Shown: in pieces, positions 1-9,009 of the stretch
Layout of the letters: the number at the start of each line of letters is the position of its first letter
Numbering within the stretch: the first letter of the stretch is position 1
Assembly (NCBI GenBank): GCA_964235615.1
Contig: CAXSEE010000173.1
Coordinates: 1-9,119, forward strand
Reading direction: 5' to 3'
From: Lichenicoccus sp964235615
Lineage (GTDB): Bacteria; Pseudomonadota; Alphaproteobacteria; Acetobacterales; Acetobacteraceae
Length of the DNA: 9,119 bases
Notes under the pieces: generated by a model
Seen by the model: only the letters and a program-made list of their open reading frames with translations
What the model was told of the DNA's origin: nothing
Database searches by the model: none
Translations under genes and position numbers: made by a program

Positions 1-2242
1 GGGAAGCGAGCACCTGTTCGCGCAGACCGGCGCGCAGGCTGGCGAGGCGGTCGAGGTTCGAGGCGAAGTGGACCGCCTTGGCGACGTAGTCATCCCCATC
101 CGTCGCGATCCAGTCCGGTAGTCCGGCGTTGCGCAGGATGGTCTCGCCGGCGTGCGAGAGGAAGCGGTCGCCGCGCATGCTCAGCACCGGCAGGCCCATC
201 CAGAGCGCCTCGAAGCTGGTGGTGCCGCCCGGATAGGGGAACGGGTCGAGTGCGATGTCGATGCGTTGATAGGCGTGCAGATACTCGGCGCGGGACGACG
301 GAAGCTCGATCAGCAGGTGGTCCCCGGCGATGCCGTGGGCGGCGAAGCGCGCGCGTATGTTGTCGCGGACGCTGGCGTCGCGAAGCTGCGGGGCCTTGAG
401 CATCAGGCGGCTTTCGGGCACGGCTTGGAGCAGGCGCGCCCATACGGCCAGCACCGCGTCGTTGAGCTTGGTCAGGTTGTTGAAGCAGCCGAAGGTCAGG
501 TGGCCGTTCGACAGCGCCGGCAGATCGGAAGCCTCGACTGCGACCGCGGGTGGGGTGAAGCAGTAGTAGATGTCCGGCAGCCGCCACACCGTTTCGGTGA
601 AGTGTCCGGCTTCGGCGGCGGGTGCCACGTTGGGATCGCCGATGACGTAGTCGATCTCTGCAACCCCGGTGGTGGCGAAGTAGCCGAGCCAGGTCACCTG
701 CACCGGCGCCGGCCGCCAGGCGAACACGGGCAGCCGGTTGTGCGCGGTATGACCCGACAGGTCGAGCAGGATCTGGACGCCGCTATCGTGGATCAGTCGC
801 GCCGCAGCCTCGTCGTCCAGGCCGTTGATCGGCTTCCATGCCTGGAAGTGCGGCTTGATGCGCGCCGTCAGCTCGTCGTCGCCGTGATGGGAGGGGAATG
901 CCACGAACTCGATGCGTGCTGGATCGACGGCGCCGAGCAGGGCTTCCAGGAAGTAGCCCACCGGATGGTTGCGCAGGTCGCTCGACATCAAGCCGATGCG
1001 CAAGGGCGGCCCCGGCGGCCATTCTCTCCAGGCGGTGAAGGGCTGTCGTGCGTGGCTGGACACCAGGGCGCCATACTGCCGCGCTATCTCGCGCAGGGCT
1101 TCCGGAGGCTGATGCTCCAGGTAGTTATGGGCGAACAACTGGTTGGAGTAGGCTGCGAAATAGCCTGGCTTGATTTCCAGTGCGCTTGAATATTCCGCAA
1201 GGGCTTCGCGAAGAAGCCCTTGGTCCTTCAGGGCGTTGCCGAGGTTGTTGTGGGCCTCCGGGAAAAGCGGCTTGATCTCGATGGCGCGGCGATAGCAGGC
1301 AACGGCCTCATTCGGCTGTCCCTGATCCCGAAGCGCGTTGCCGAGACCATTATGGGCATCCGGATCGTCGGCATTGAAGTCGAGCGCCCTCCTGAAGCAG
1401 GCGATGGCCTCGTCCAGCCGCCGCTGTTCCCTGAATGTGGTGCCCAGATTGAGATAGGCTTCGGGATAGTCCGGCTTGAGGGCGAGGGCTCGGTGATAGC
1501 AGGCAACCGCCTCGTCCAGCCGCCCCAGTTCCATGAGGGCGATCCCGCGGTTGTTGTGCGCCTGGCGGAAATCCGGATTGAGGGTAAGGGATATGTCATA
1601 GCAGGCGACCGCCTCATCCAGCCGGCCCTGATCCCTCAGAGCGCAACCCAGATTGACATGAGCATCCGGATAGTCCGAGTCCAGCGCGATGGCTTTGCGG
1701 AAGCAGGTGACCGCCTCGTCCAGCAGGCCCTGTTTCATCAGGGCGTTGCCTAGATTATTATGGACTTGTGGATAGTCCGGCGTGAACGCGAGGGCAGTGC
1801 GATAGCTGATCACGGCGTCATCCAGCCGCCCCTGTCCCATCAGCGCGTTGGCAAGGTTGTAGTGGATTTGGTGAAGATCCGGCTTGAGGGCGAGAGCAGC
1901 ACGGAAGCAGATAACCGCCTGGTCAGGTCGGCCCTGGTCCATGTACGCGTTACCGAGATTGTAATGAGCCCATGCGAAATCCGGCCTTAGTTCGAGGGCT
2001 GTGCAAAAACAGGCGATCGCCTGGTCAAGCTGTCCCTTCTTCCTGAGCGCATTGCCGAGGTTGTTGTGTCCCTCCATCATGTCAGGTTTTAGAGCAAGCG
2101 CCCGGGCGTAGCCGGTGATCGCCTGGTCCAGTTGTCCTGCCTGATGCTGCCGCAAGGCTGCGGCAAACATACCGTGCGCGGCTGACGAAGCGCCTTGAGG
2201 AGAAGGTCGGCTTTTCTCCATCCGGCGTTGCTGGCGGTTCAT
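1..2242 (-). CDS. TPR-repeat O-linked glycosyltransferase (GT41/OGT/SPINDLY-like), probable flagellin glycosyltransferase; C-terminus cut by window edge
   Basis: Reading the minus strand from the ATG at 2242 gives an unbroken frame of 747 codons to base 1, so the C-terminal tail lies outside the window. After a short polar N-terminus come ten consecutive 34-residue TPRs (about residues 25-364), many starting HNNLGNAL, which resembles the asparagine ladder of O-GlcNAc transferases. The GT41 catalytic region follows: SSDLRNHPVG (420-429, with family histidine H426), LLDLSGHT (492-499), RPAPVQVTWLGY (510-521), FGCFNNLTK (584-592, K592 matching the nucleotide-binding lysine) and PGGTTSFEAL (from 671). 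Such enzymes transfer a sugar from a nucleotide-sugar donor to Ser/Thr in the cytoplasm; the donor cannot be read here. It starts 39 bases after flaF in the same operon as flagellin, so flagellin is the inferred substrate, as for Caulobacter FlmG. No clear Shine-Dalgarno precedes the ATG; Met8 is an alternative start. Confidence 0.95.
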   Translation of the reverse strand, partial: MNRQQRRMEKSRPSPQGASSAAHGMFAAALRQHQAGQLDQAITGYARALALKPDMMEGHNNLGNALRKKGQLDQAIACFCTALELRPDFAWAHYNLGNAYMDQGRPDQAVICFRAALALKPDLHQIHYNLANALMGQGRLDDAVISYRTALAFTPDYPQVHNNLGNALMKQGLLDEAVTCFRKAIALDSDYPDAHVNLGCALRDQGRLDEAVACYDISLTLNPDFRQAHNNRGIALMELGRLDEAVACYHRALALKPDYPEAYLNLGTTFREQRRLDEAIACFRRALDFNADDPDAHNGLGNALRDQGQPNEAVACYRRAIEIKPLFPEAHNNLGNALKDQGLLREALAEYSSALEIKPGYFAAYSNQLFAHNYLEHQPPEALREIARQYGALVSSHARQPFTAWREWPPGPPLRIGLMSSDLRNHPVGYFLEALLGAVDPARIEFVAFPSHHGDDELTARIKPHFQAWKPINGLDDEAAARLIHDSGVQILLDLSGHTAHNRLPVFAWRPAPVQVTWLGYFATTGVAEIDYVIGDPNVAPAAEAGHFTETVWRLPDIYYCFTPPAVAVEASDLPALSNGHLTFGCFNNLTKLNDAVLAVWARLLQAVPESRLMLKAPQLRDASVRDNIRARFAAHGIAGDHLLIELPSSRAEYLHAYQRIDIALDPFPYPGGTTSFEALWMGLPVLSMRGDRFLSHAGETILRNAGLPDWIATDGDDYVAKAVHFASNLDRLASLRAGLREQVLAS
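1152..2170 (-). repeat. Tandem 102-bp TPR-coding repeats (ten units)
   Basis: This is the DNA encoding residues 25-364 of the glycosyltransferase. It is a head-to-tail array with a strict 102-base (34-codon) period. The best-conserved core of each unit reads, on the coding strand, CTGGACGAGGCGGTC-GCCTGCTA or a close variant, encoding LDEAVACY/F. The units are diverged enough in sequence to be aligned separately, but the shared cores could support slippage or recombination that changes repeat number between strains. The array explains the long spurious open frames seen on the opposite strand here. Confidence 0.85.
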
Positions 2243-2281
2243 GATTTCGTTGCGACGTAGTTCAATGGTATCCGAGAAGGT

Positions 2282-2686
2282 TTAGATCGCAGCCGCGAAC
2301 TTCATTGAGTCCACGCCAGCGGGCATGAGGCCAGTAGCCTGGGCCGGGTTAAGCTTGAGGGCGTCGATCATGTCGTGATTGATATCGAGCAGCGGCTGCA
2401 GCGGGATGTCGCGTCCCATGGCGATAATACTGTAGGACATCGACCAGCTTCCGATGCTGACGAGGTCCTGCTTGAGGATCGGCGGCAGGGTATTGCTGGA
2501 CAGACCGATATCGGTGAGCAGGAGCGACCAGAGCCGGTGGTTGCGGCCGAGTGCTTTCACCCGCTCCTCGTTGCTGCTGGCGTCTTCGAGAGAGCGGTTG
2601 ACGAAGGCAAAGGCCGCCGCCTCGAGATCGCGCGGAGGGATCGCCTTTTCGGCGCCGCGACCATACTGCGTCGATCCATAGGACAT
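2282..2686 (-). CDS. flaF: FlaF, flagellin secretion/assembly regulator
   Basis: This 134-residue protein matches the alphaproteobacterial FlaF family. PRDLE sits near the N-terminus (18-22), followed by RNHRLWSLLLTDI (about 48-60), the helix LPPILKQDLVSIGSWSM (67-83) and the C-terminal LLDINHDMIDAL (99-110). In Caulobacter and relatives FlaF is a cytoplasmic protein required for flagellin synthesis and secretion, working with FlbT, which opposes it. The start is supported by AAAGG on the minus strand (plus 2696-2700), nine bases before the ATG. It lies 80 bases downstream of the flagellin stop, past a GC-rich hairpin, and 39 bases upstream of the glycosyltransferase, so all are likely co-transcribed. 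The tail beyond residue 110 is longer and less conserved than I expect for the family core. Confidence 0.94.
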   Translation of the reverse strand: MSYGSTQYGRGAEKAIPPRDLEAAAFAFVNRSLEDASSNEERVKALGRNHRLWSLLLTDIGLSSNTLPPILKQDLVSIGSWSMSYSIIAMGRDIPLQPLLDINHDMIDALKLNPAQATGLMPAGVDSMKFAAAI

Positions 2687-2734
2687 CCAGAATAACCTTT
2701 ACGGATTTGCGGGCCGGATAGGCGCGTGGAGGGT

Positions 2735-2760
2735 GGCCCGGACGCGGTGGCGTCCAGGCC
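2735..2760 (-). terminator. Strong intercistronic hairpin after flagellin (no U-tract)
   Basis: The RNA sense is the minus strand. An 11-bp stem with one G-U pair (arms plus 2750-2760 and 2735-2745) closes a CACC tetraloop, beginning six bases after the flagellin stop codon. No run of U follows, so it is not a canonical intrinsic terminator. More likely it is a 3'-end stabiliser/processing hairpin or partial attenuator. Either would leave abundant flagellin mRNA and less of the downstream flaF and glycosyltransferase message. Confidence 0.55.
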
Positions 2761-2766
2761 GCCGTA

Positions 2767-4038
2767 TTAGCGGAACAGGGAGAGCAGGGACGAGGATTGC
2801 GAGTTGGCGATCGAGAGCGCCTGGATCGCGAGGGACTGCTTTGTCTGCAGCGAGGTCAGCTTGGCGCTTTCGGCGGACAGGTCGGCGTCGGTCAGGGCGC
2901 CCACGCCGGAGGTGAGCGCGTCGCTCAGATCCGAGGTGAAGGTCTGCATGCCGGTGATCTGCGTCGTCGAGTTGCCGAGCGTGCTGGCGATAGCCGTCAT
3001 TTTCGTGATCGCCGACTGCAGCGTGGTAATGACCGCGGTGCCCGCCGCAAGGGCCGTGCCGCTGCTGACGCCGACGACGCTGCTGGTCGAGGTAGTCATG
3101 CCCTTGCCGGTTGCATTTACTGAGCCGTCGCTTTGTACGACAGCGTTGTAGCCATTGCTATTCATGGCGTTCACCAAGTCGCCGATCATCTTGTTGGACG
3201 TTTCGGTGCCGCTGGCAACAGTGACAACCACAGTGTGGTTGGCGGTGGCGCCGGTCGTGTTCGCTGCTGTCGGTACTGAACCCGAGGCATCGAACTCGAA
3301 CGTGGTGGTAGTGCCGTCGCCGTTTTTAAGGACCACGTTGGATCCATCGGAGAAGCTGCTGGCGGCCAAGGTAGATGACAGCCCAATATTCACGCCGGAT
3401 GAGCCGGCGGTCAAGATGTTCTGAACCACCGTTCCGGCGGTTGCGGTGCCGCTGGCTAGGACGGTGTCGCCCGCCGCCATCCCGCTGGTCAACCCGAGGG
3501 CGTCTGTCAGGGATACTGCGCCGGCAGTGGTGGCGGTCGCCTGATTAGCAACACTCAAGGTCGATCCTTGCAGTCCATCGACTACCGAGAGCGTTGCACT
3601 GGTGACTGTGGCGCCGGCATCGGCCGACGTAGTGAGCAGGTTGATGCCGTTGAACGTCGAGTTGCGGGCAAATGTGTTGACCTGGTTCAGTGCATTGGCA
3701 ACCTGTGCCTGCTCCGTCGAGGTGCTGATACCGGTCTGCCCTGCCTGGGTCACGGTATTCTGCAGTGTCTGCAGCGTCGAGAGGATGTTCGACGAGGCCG
3801 ACGAGGCCGTGCTGACCACCTGGGCGCCGAAGGAAAGGCTGGAGGAGACGGCGGCGAGGCCGGAGATGTTGCCGTTCATCTGCTGCGAGATCGCGTAGAT
3901 GGCCGGGTTGTCGGAGGCCGAGCTGACCGAGAGGCCGGTTGAGACCGCCTTTTCTGCCGAGGCGAGGTCGGTGGCCGTCGAGCGTAATGACTCGAGTGCC
4001 GTCATCGCCGAGTTGTTGGTGTTGATCGAGAATGCCAT
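2767..4038 (-). CDS. Flagellin (filament subunit), Ser/Thr-rich
   Basis: This is a complete 423-residue flagellin. The N-terminal D0/D1 region begins MAFSINTNNSAMTALESL and includes SSASDNPAIYAISQQM; the C-terminal region holds SLAIQALSIANSQSSSLLSLFR-type heptads and ends in LFR, as in many alphaproteobacterial flagellins. The variable middle (about 140-335) is low-complexity and rich in Ala, Gly, Ser and Thr. By hand count 133 of 423 residues are Ser or Thr (about 31%), against two Pro, two Tyr, one His and no Cys or Trp. That composition suits dense O-glycosylation by the enzyme encoded two genes downstream. GGAG lies seven bases before the ATG (plus 4046-4049), which fixes the start. The protein is exported unfolded by the flagellar type III system and polymerises into the filament. 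It is flanked by flbT (52 bases upstream) and flaF. Confidence 0.97.
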   Translation of the reverse strand: MAFSINTNNSAMTALESLRSTATDLASAEKAVSTGLSVSSASDNPAIYAISQQMNGNISGLAAVSSSLSFGAQVVSTASSASSNILSTLQTLQNTVTQAGQTGISTSTEQAQVANALNQVNTFARNSTFNGINLLTTSADAGATVTSATLSVVDGLQGSTLSVANQATATTAGAVSLTDALGLTSGMAAGDTVLASGTATAGTVVQNILTAGSSGVNIGLSSTLAASSFSDGSNVVLKNGDGTTTTFEFDASGSVPTAANTTGATANHTVVVTVASGTETSNKMIGDLVNAMNSNGYNAVVQSDGSVNATGKGMTTSTSSVVGVSSGTALAAGTAVITTLQSAITKMTAIASTLGNSTTQITGMQTFTSDLSDALTSGVGALTDADLSAESAKLTSLQTKQSLAIQALSIANSQSSSLLSLFR

Positions 4039-4053
4039 GGGTTTTCTCCGTTA

Positions 4054-4068
4054 CAGGCTGTTTGCCTG
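4054..4068 (-). promoter_or_regulatory. Hairpin beside the flagellin ribosome binding site, candidate FlbT-responsive element
   Basis: In the flbT-flagellin gap the minus-strand RNA contains CAGGC-AAACA-GCCTG, a perfect 5-bp stem with a 5-base loop. It ends four bases before the GGAG Shine-Dalgarno. In Caulobacter FlbT acts on the 5' leader of flagellin mRNA to limit its translation and stability. The position suggests a similar role here. The stem is short, so this remains a candidate. Confidence 0.4.
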
Positions 4069-4090
4069 ACGACATAAAAACACCAAAAGA

Positions 4091-4504
4091 TTACGAAATC
4101 GTTGATAGATCTCGTTTGCCCAATACGGCGTCCTCGTGGGCCATGATACGTCTGGCGATTTTCAGCGCGTGGTAGCTCTCGCCATTGCGTGCCAGCCGCC
4201 ACGCCTCGTCGAGCAGGCGGCGTGCGGTCGGCGAGGTGGTCTCGTCGCGGAACATCTGGATGAAGCAGGCGGCCTCATGCAGTGCTGCGACACGCTCGTC
4301 GGGCTCGCCGACATAGGCGGTCTGGAGGGCTGCGTAGATCCGTCGCGCGGCCGTGTCGGCCTCCCCAGGAGGCATGATCTGGCGGCCGAACAGGAAGCGG
4401 GCCTTGTTGGCGAGCCGGATGTCGGCGCTGGTGACGAAGTGGATGGCGGCGCCGTTGATCACCAGCTTGTCGCCCGCGGTCAGGCGCAATCCGAGTCCAG
4501 CCAT
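4091..4504 (-). CDS. flbT: FlbT, flagellin mRNA translation/stability regulator
   Basis: This 137-residue protein carries the family signatures: LTAGDKLVINGAAI near the N-terminus (8-21), NKARFL (33-38), ARRIYAALQTAYV (53-65) and GESYHALKIARRIM (108-121). Its length is normal for FlbT. In Caulobacter FlbT is a cytoplasmic post-transcriptional regulator that binds the flagellin mRNA leader and couples flagellin production to completion of the hook-basal body. The ATG at 4504 places the conserved LKPGEK-like segment at the usual distance from the start; upstream lies only a weak GGGGA about 11 bases away. It is the first visible gene of the operon, 52 bases upstream of flagellin, and diverges from the dioxygenase gene. 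No second flagellin gene is seen in the window. Confidence 0.95.
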   Translation of the reverse strand: MAGLGLRLTAGDKLVINGAAIHFVTSADIRLANKARFLFGRQIMPPGEADTAARRIYAALQTAYVGEPDERVAALHEAACFIQMFRDETTSPTARRLLDEAWRLARNGESYHALKIARRIMAHEDAVLGKRDLSTIS

Positions 4505-4649
4505 GAAAGATATATCCCCGATTTTCGCGTGCGCCGGTGAGTTTCACCGCGGCTCATCCTGTCGGGAAATGGTTGAAGGAGTATTAAGAAGTGCCAGGGT
4601 CGCGGATATTCGACATACCAAGAAAGTTGGTTCAAGCTCGGTAGCTGCG
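4505..4649. promoter_or_regulatory. Divergent intergenic region between flbT and the dioxygenase gene
   Basis: This 145-base gap should carry promoters for both directions. I could not find a convincing sigma-54, sigma-28 or sigma-70 promoter. A TGGCAC half-site on the minus strand (4591-4596) has no matching -12 element. An inverted repeat CGGTGA-GTT-TCACCG (4535-4549) lies about 30 bases upstream of flbT and could be a small hairpin in its leader or a dyad operator. The region is richer in A and T than its flanks. Confidence 0.4.
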
Positions 4650-5768
4650 ATGTCATCCTCATCCCCATCCTTAACCTACGCCACCCTTCTTCCCGGTGAT
4701 CCGGCGCCATGGTTCCGCCAGCGCTGCACCACTTCCCAGGGCAGCTACACGTTCGACATGTCGGCGGGGCGACACGTCGTGCTGTTCTTCTTCGCCTCCA
4801 GTCTCGCGGCCGGCGTGTCGGCGGAGTTGGCGGTGATCAGGGAGAATGCCGCCCTGTTCGATGGCCGCGAGATCAACTTCTTCGGTGTGAGCGCCGATGC
4901 GGCGGATGAGGTCGAGGGGCGCCTGGCCGCGGAGCCTCCCGGTATCCGGTTCTTCTGGGATGCCGACGGGGTTGTCGGCCGTCTCTATGGAGCTCGGCCG
5001 TCAGGGTCGGAGGCAGCGCCGGTGCGCCCGTGCTGGGTGCTGCTCGATCCGATGCTGCGGGTGGTCGGCGTGGCGGAGCATAAGCCCGGCACCGCGGCCC
5101 AGGTCCTGGCCGCCCTCCGCCGGATCAAGCCGACGGCCGGACATCACACGGATAGCCTCGCGCCGGTGCTGCTGCTGGACCGCGTGTTCGAGCCCGAGTT
5201 CTGCCAGCGCCTGACCGCCTATTACCATGCGGCCGGCAGCGTGGCTTCCGGCGTCTTCACCGAGCGCGAGGTCGGCAGGTCCACCGCGGTCTCGGATGTC
5301 GGTTTCAAGCGGCGGCGGGACTGCACCCTGCGCGATGCGGCCCTGGTGCAGCAGGTGCAGGCCAGGATCATCCGGCGCGTGGTGCCCGAGATACGCAAGG
5401 TGTTCCAGTTCGAGGCTTCGCGTCTCGAACGGCTGATCGTTGCCTGCTACGACTCTGCCGACCGAGGTTGTTTCGGTCCGCATCGCGACAACACGGTCAG
5501 GGCCACGGCGCACCGGCGGTTCGCGGTCTCGATCAATCTGAATGACGATTTCGAGGGCGGAGAAGTCAGCTTTCCGGAGTTCGGTGGGCGCGGCTACCGG
5601 CCTGCCGCAGGCGGCGCGGTGATCTTCTCATGCTCGCTCATGCATGCGGTTTCGCCCGTGTTGCGCGGGCGCCGCTACGCCTGCCTGCCGTTCGTGTATG
5701 ACGATGAGGCGGCGAAGCTCAAGCAGGCCAATCGTGCCGCCATCCGTGAAGCGACCCCGACTGCCTGA
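4650..5768 (+). CDS. Fusion of a cysteine-less AhpC/TSA-like (redoxin) domain and a 2-oxoglutarate/Fe(II) dioxygenase
   Basis: With the ATG at 4650 the product has 372 residues. Residues about 11-160 form a thioredoxin/peroxiredoxin-like fold (LLPGDPAPWF, HVVLFFFASS, FFGVSAD, FFWDADGVVGRLYG). The place where peroxidatic Cys normally follows the second strand reads FFFASSLAAG, so this half should lack peroxidase activity. Residues about 170-355 are a prolyl-4-hydroxylase-type jelly-roll dioxygenase: iron ligands H278 and D280 in GPHRDN, distal H332 in LMHAVSPV, and a likely 2-oxoglutarate-binding arginine at 341/342 in RGRRYAC. It should hydroxylate a protein or small molecule using O2 and 2-oxoglutarate; the substrate is unknown. 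It is divergent from flbT and convergent with the next gene. The start is chosen because the conserved LLPGDPAPWF follows closely; no good Shine-Dalgarno is seen. An in-frame ATG at 4569 is the alternative. Confidence 0.9.
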   Translation: MSSSSPSLTYATLLPGDPAPWFRQRCTTSQGSYTFDMSAGRHVVLFFFASSLAAGVSAELAVIRENAALFDGREINFFGVSADAADEVEGRLAAEPPGIRFFWDADGVVGRLYGARPSGSEAAPVRPCWVLLDPMLRVVGVAEHKPGTAAQVLAALRRIKPTAGHHTDSLAPVLLLDRVFEPEFCQRLTAYYHAAGSVASGVFTEREVGRSTAVSDVGFKRRRDCTLRDAALVQQVQARIIRRVVPEIRKVFQFEASRLERLIVACYDSADRGCFGPHRDNTVRATAHRRFAVSINLNDDFEGGEVSFPEFGGRGYRPAAGGAVIFSCSLMHAVSPVLRGRRYACLPFVYDDEAAKLKQANRAAIREATPTA

Positions 5769-5769
5769 T

Positions 5770-5794
5770 CGCCCGTGCCTGATTGTAACGGGCG
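5770..5794. terminator. Possible weak hairpin between convergent genes
   Basis: CGCCCGT (5770-5776) and ACGGGCG (5788-5794) form a 7-bp inverted repeat with an 11-base loop. It begins two bases after the dioxygenase stop, in the 39-base gap between two convergent genes. Neither strand shows a T-tract, so it is at best a weak bidirectional terminator. Confidence 0.25.
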
Positions 5795-5807
5795 TGGCGG
5801 GTGCCGG

Positions 5808-6056
5808 TCAGGACTTCGGGACTATGGCTTTGCGGGCTCTGGTGACCCGTAGTCTGGCATTCGCCGGCGTGCGTGCGCTGAGCAGCTTGGCTTTCTGTCG
5901 ACGAAGCTGGAGCTGTTCCTTGACGGCAACCAGGGCAGCCTTGGCCACGGCCTCCTGTTGGATCTCCGGTATGTCGTTGAGTGCCGCGAAAAAGGCCTGT
6001 GTCAAGATCTTGGTCCCGCGCGGCGCTCTTGGCCGGGAAGCTGCACTGATCGCCAT
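5808..6056 (-). CDS. Small basic protein of unknown function
   Basis: This is an 82-residue protein I do not recognise. The start at 6056 is chosen over a longer in-frame ATG at 6143 because AGGAG (plus 6067-6071) lies ten bases upstream of it. It has 17 Arg/Lys against four Asp/Glu. After an Arg/Pro-rich N-terminus (RPRAPRGTK, 8-16) comes a helical segment (about 20-60) rich in Ala, Gln and Leu, then a strongly basic tail ending in VPKS. There is no signal peptide, membrane segment or cysteine. The composition would suit binding to nucleic acid or an acidic partner, but that is only inference. It is transcribed convergently with the dioxygenase and divergently from clpB, in a monocistronic position. 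Confidence 0.6.
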   Translation of the reverse strand: MAISAASRPRAPRGTKILTQAFFAALNDIPEIQQEAVAKAALVAVKEQLQLRRQKAKLLSARTPANARLRVTRARKAIVPKS

Positions 6057-6190
6057 GCGCAAATTACTCCTGGAACTAGCTAATCTACTGCGTTCAGCGG
6101 AACAGACGATAAACGCTATTGGCGGCGGGCAGCAATCATTCACTACTAGATAGCGAAATAATTTTGAAACTGTGACGAAATCGCTTCCTC

Positions 6191-6219
6191 CTTGTCCCTG
6201 GAGGCGTCCGTCACCATCT
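6191..6219 (+). promoter_or_regulatory. Sigma-32 (RpoH)-like heat-shock promoter of clpB
   Basis: CTTGTCC (6191-6197), a 14-base spacer, then CACCATCT (6212-6219). The enterobacterial sigma-32 consensus is CTTGAAA-N13/14-CCCCATNT, so the -10 matches at seven of eight positions and the -35 keeps its CTTG core. Transcription would begin near 6226, giving a leader of about 98 bases before the clpB ATG. clpB is a standard RpoH target, so the position makes biological sense. Confidence 0.55.
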
Positions 6220-6323
6220 TGTTGATTTAGCTACGAGCGGTCGCGTTGCCTCATGAGGGACGCAGCCAGCCGCCCGTCCAATCAGCACGCCGCCTGTTCG
6301 AGAGGGGCCTGTCGAGGAGGGAC

Positions 6324-8921
<2,598 letters not shown>

Positions 8922-8951
8922 ACCGCCTAGATTGGAAAGCTGACTCGACCT

Positions 8952-9009
8952 ATGCGTCAAACGCATGACAGCCTGGGACATCGTCTTCCCCGGCTGTCAT
9001 CGCGTTGAC
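8952..9009 (+). other. Two mutually exclusive hairpins downstream of clpB
   Basis: A short hairpin ATGCGT-CAA-ACGCAT (8952-8966) shares its 3' arm with a longer one. In the longer, ATGACAGCC (8965-8973) pairs perfectly with GGCTGTCAT (8992-9000). After a bulged C9001 the stem continues with 8960-8964 against 9002-9006, and after a bulged A8959 with 8956-8958 against 9007-9009: 17 bp in all. No U-tract follows either hairpin. It could be the clpB transcript end, or an alternating leader structure for the gene that may start at 9104. Confidence 0.45.

Noticed and set aside
152..1189. 345-codon plus-strand frame over the glycosyltransferase domain, and similar plus-strand frames over the TPR array (1220-1753, 1760-1990)
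   Set aside because: These lie opposite a continuous minus-strand frame with clear GT41 and TPR motifs. The repetitive look of the 1220-1753 product merely mirrors the TPR units.
3545..4075. 176-codon minus-strand frame starting at an ATG in the flagellin leader
   Set aside because: It overlaps flagellin out of frame, lacks a ribosome binding site and has no recognisable domain.
4179..4194. TGGCACG sigma-54-like element inside flbT that might drive flagellin
   Set aside because: The -24 half is a good match, but the following GC is one base too close (nine instead of ten bases after GG) and the -12 element is GGCGA rather than TTGCW. It also encodes conserved FlbT residues.
4581..4596. TGGCAC half-site upstream of flbT as a sigma-54 promoter
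   Set aside because: The -12 position reads AATAC, without the required GC.
4353..4649. N-terminal extension of the dioxygenase frame upstream of the ATG at 4650
   Set aside because: It overlaps flbT on the opposite strand and has no domain similarity. The redoxin-like fold begins just after 4650.
6164..6190. TTGAAA (6164-6169) as the -35 of a clpB promoter
   Set aside because: No suitable -10 follows at sigma-32 or sigma-70 spacing. The CTTGTCC/CACCATCT pair further down fits far better.
6246..6323. TTG-initiated extension of ClpB
   Set aside because: ClpB proteins begin near MKLEMEKFTERS, and the GAGGAGG ribosome binding site sits directly before the ATG at 6324. The extension lies in the presumed leader.
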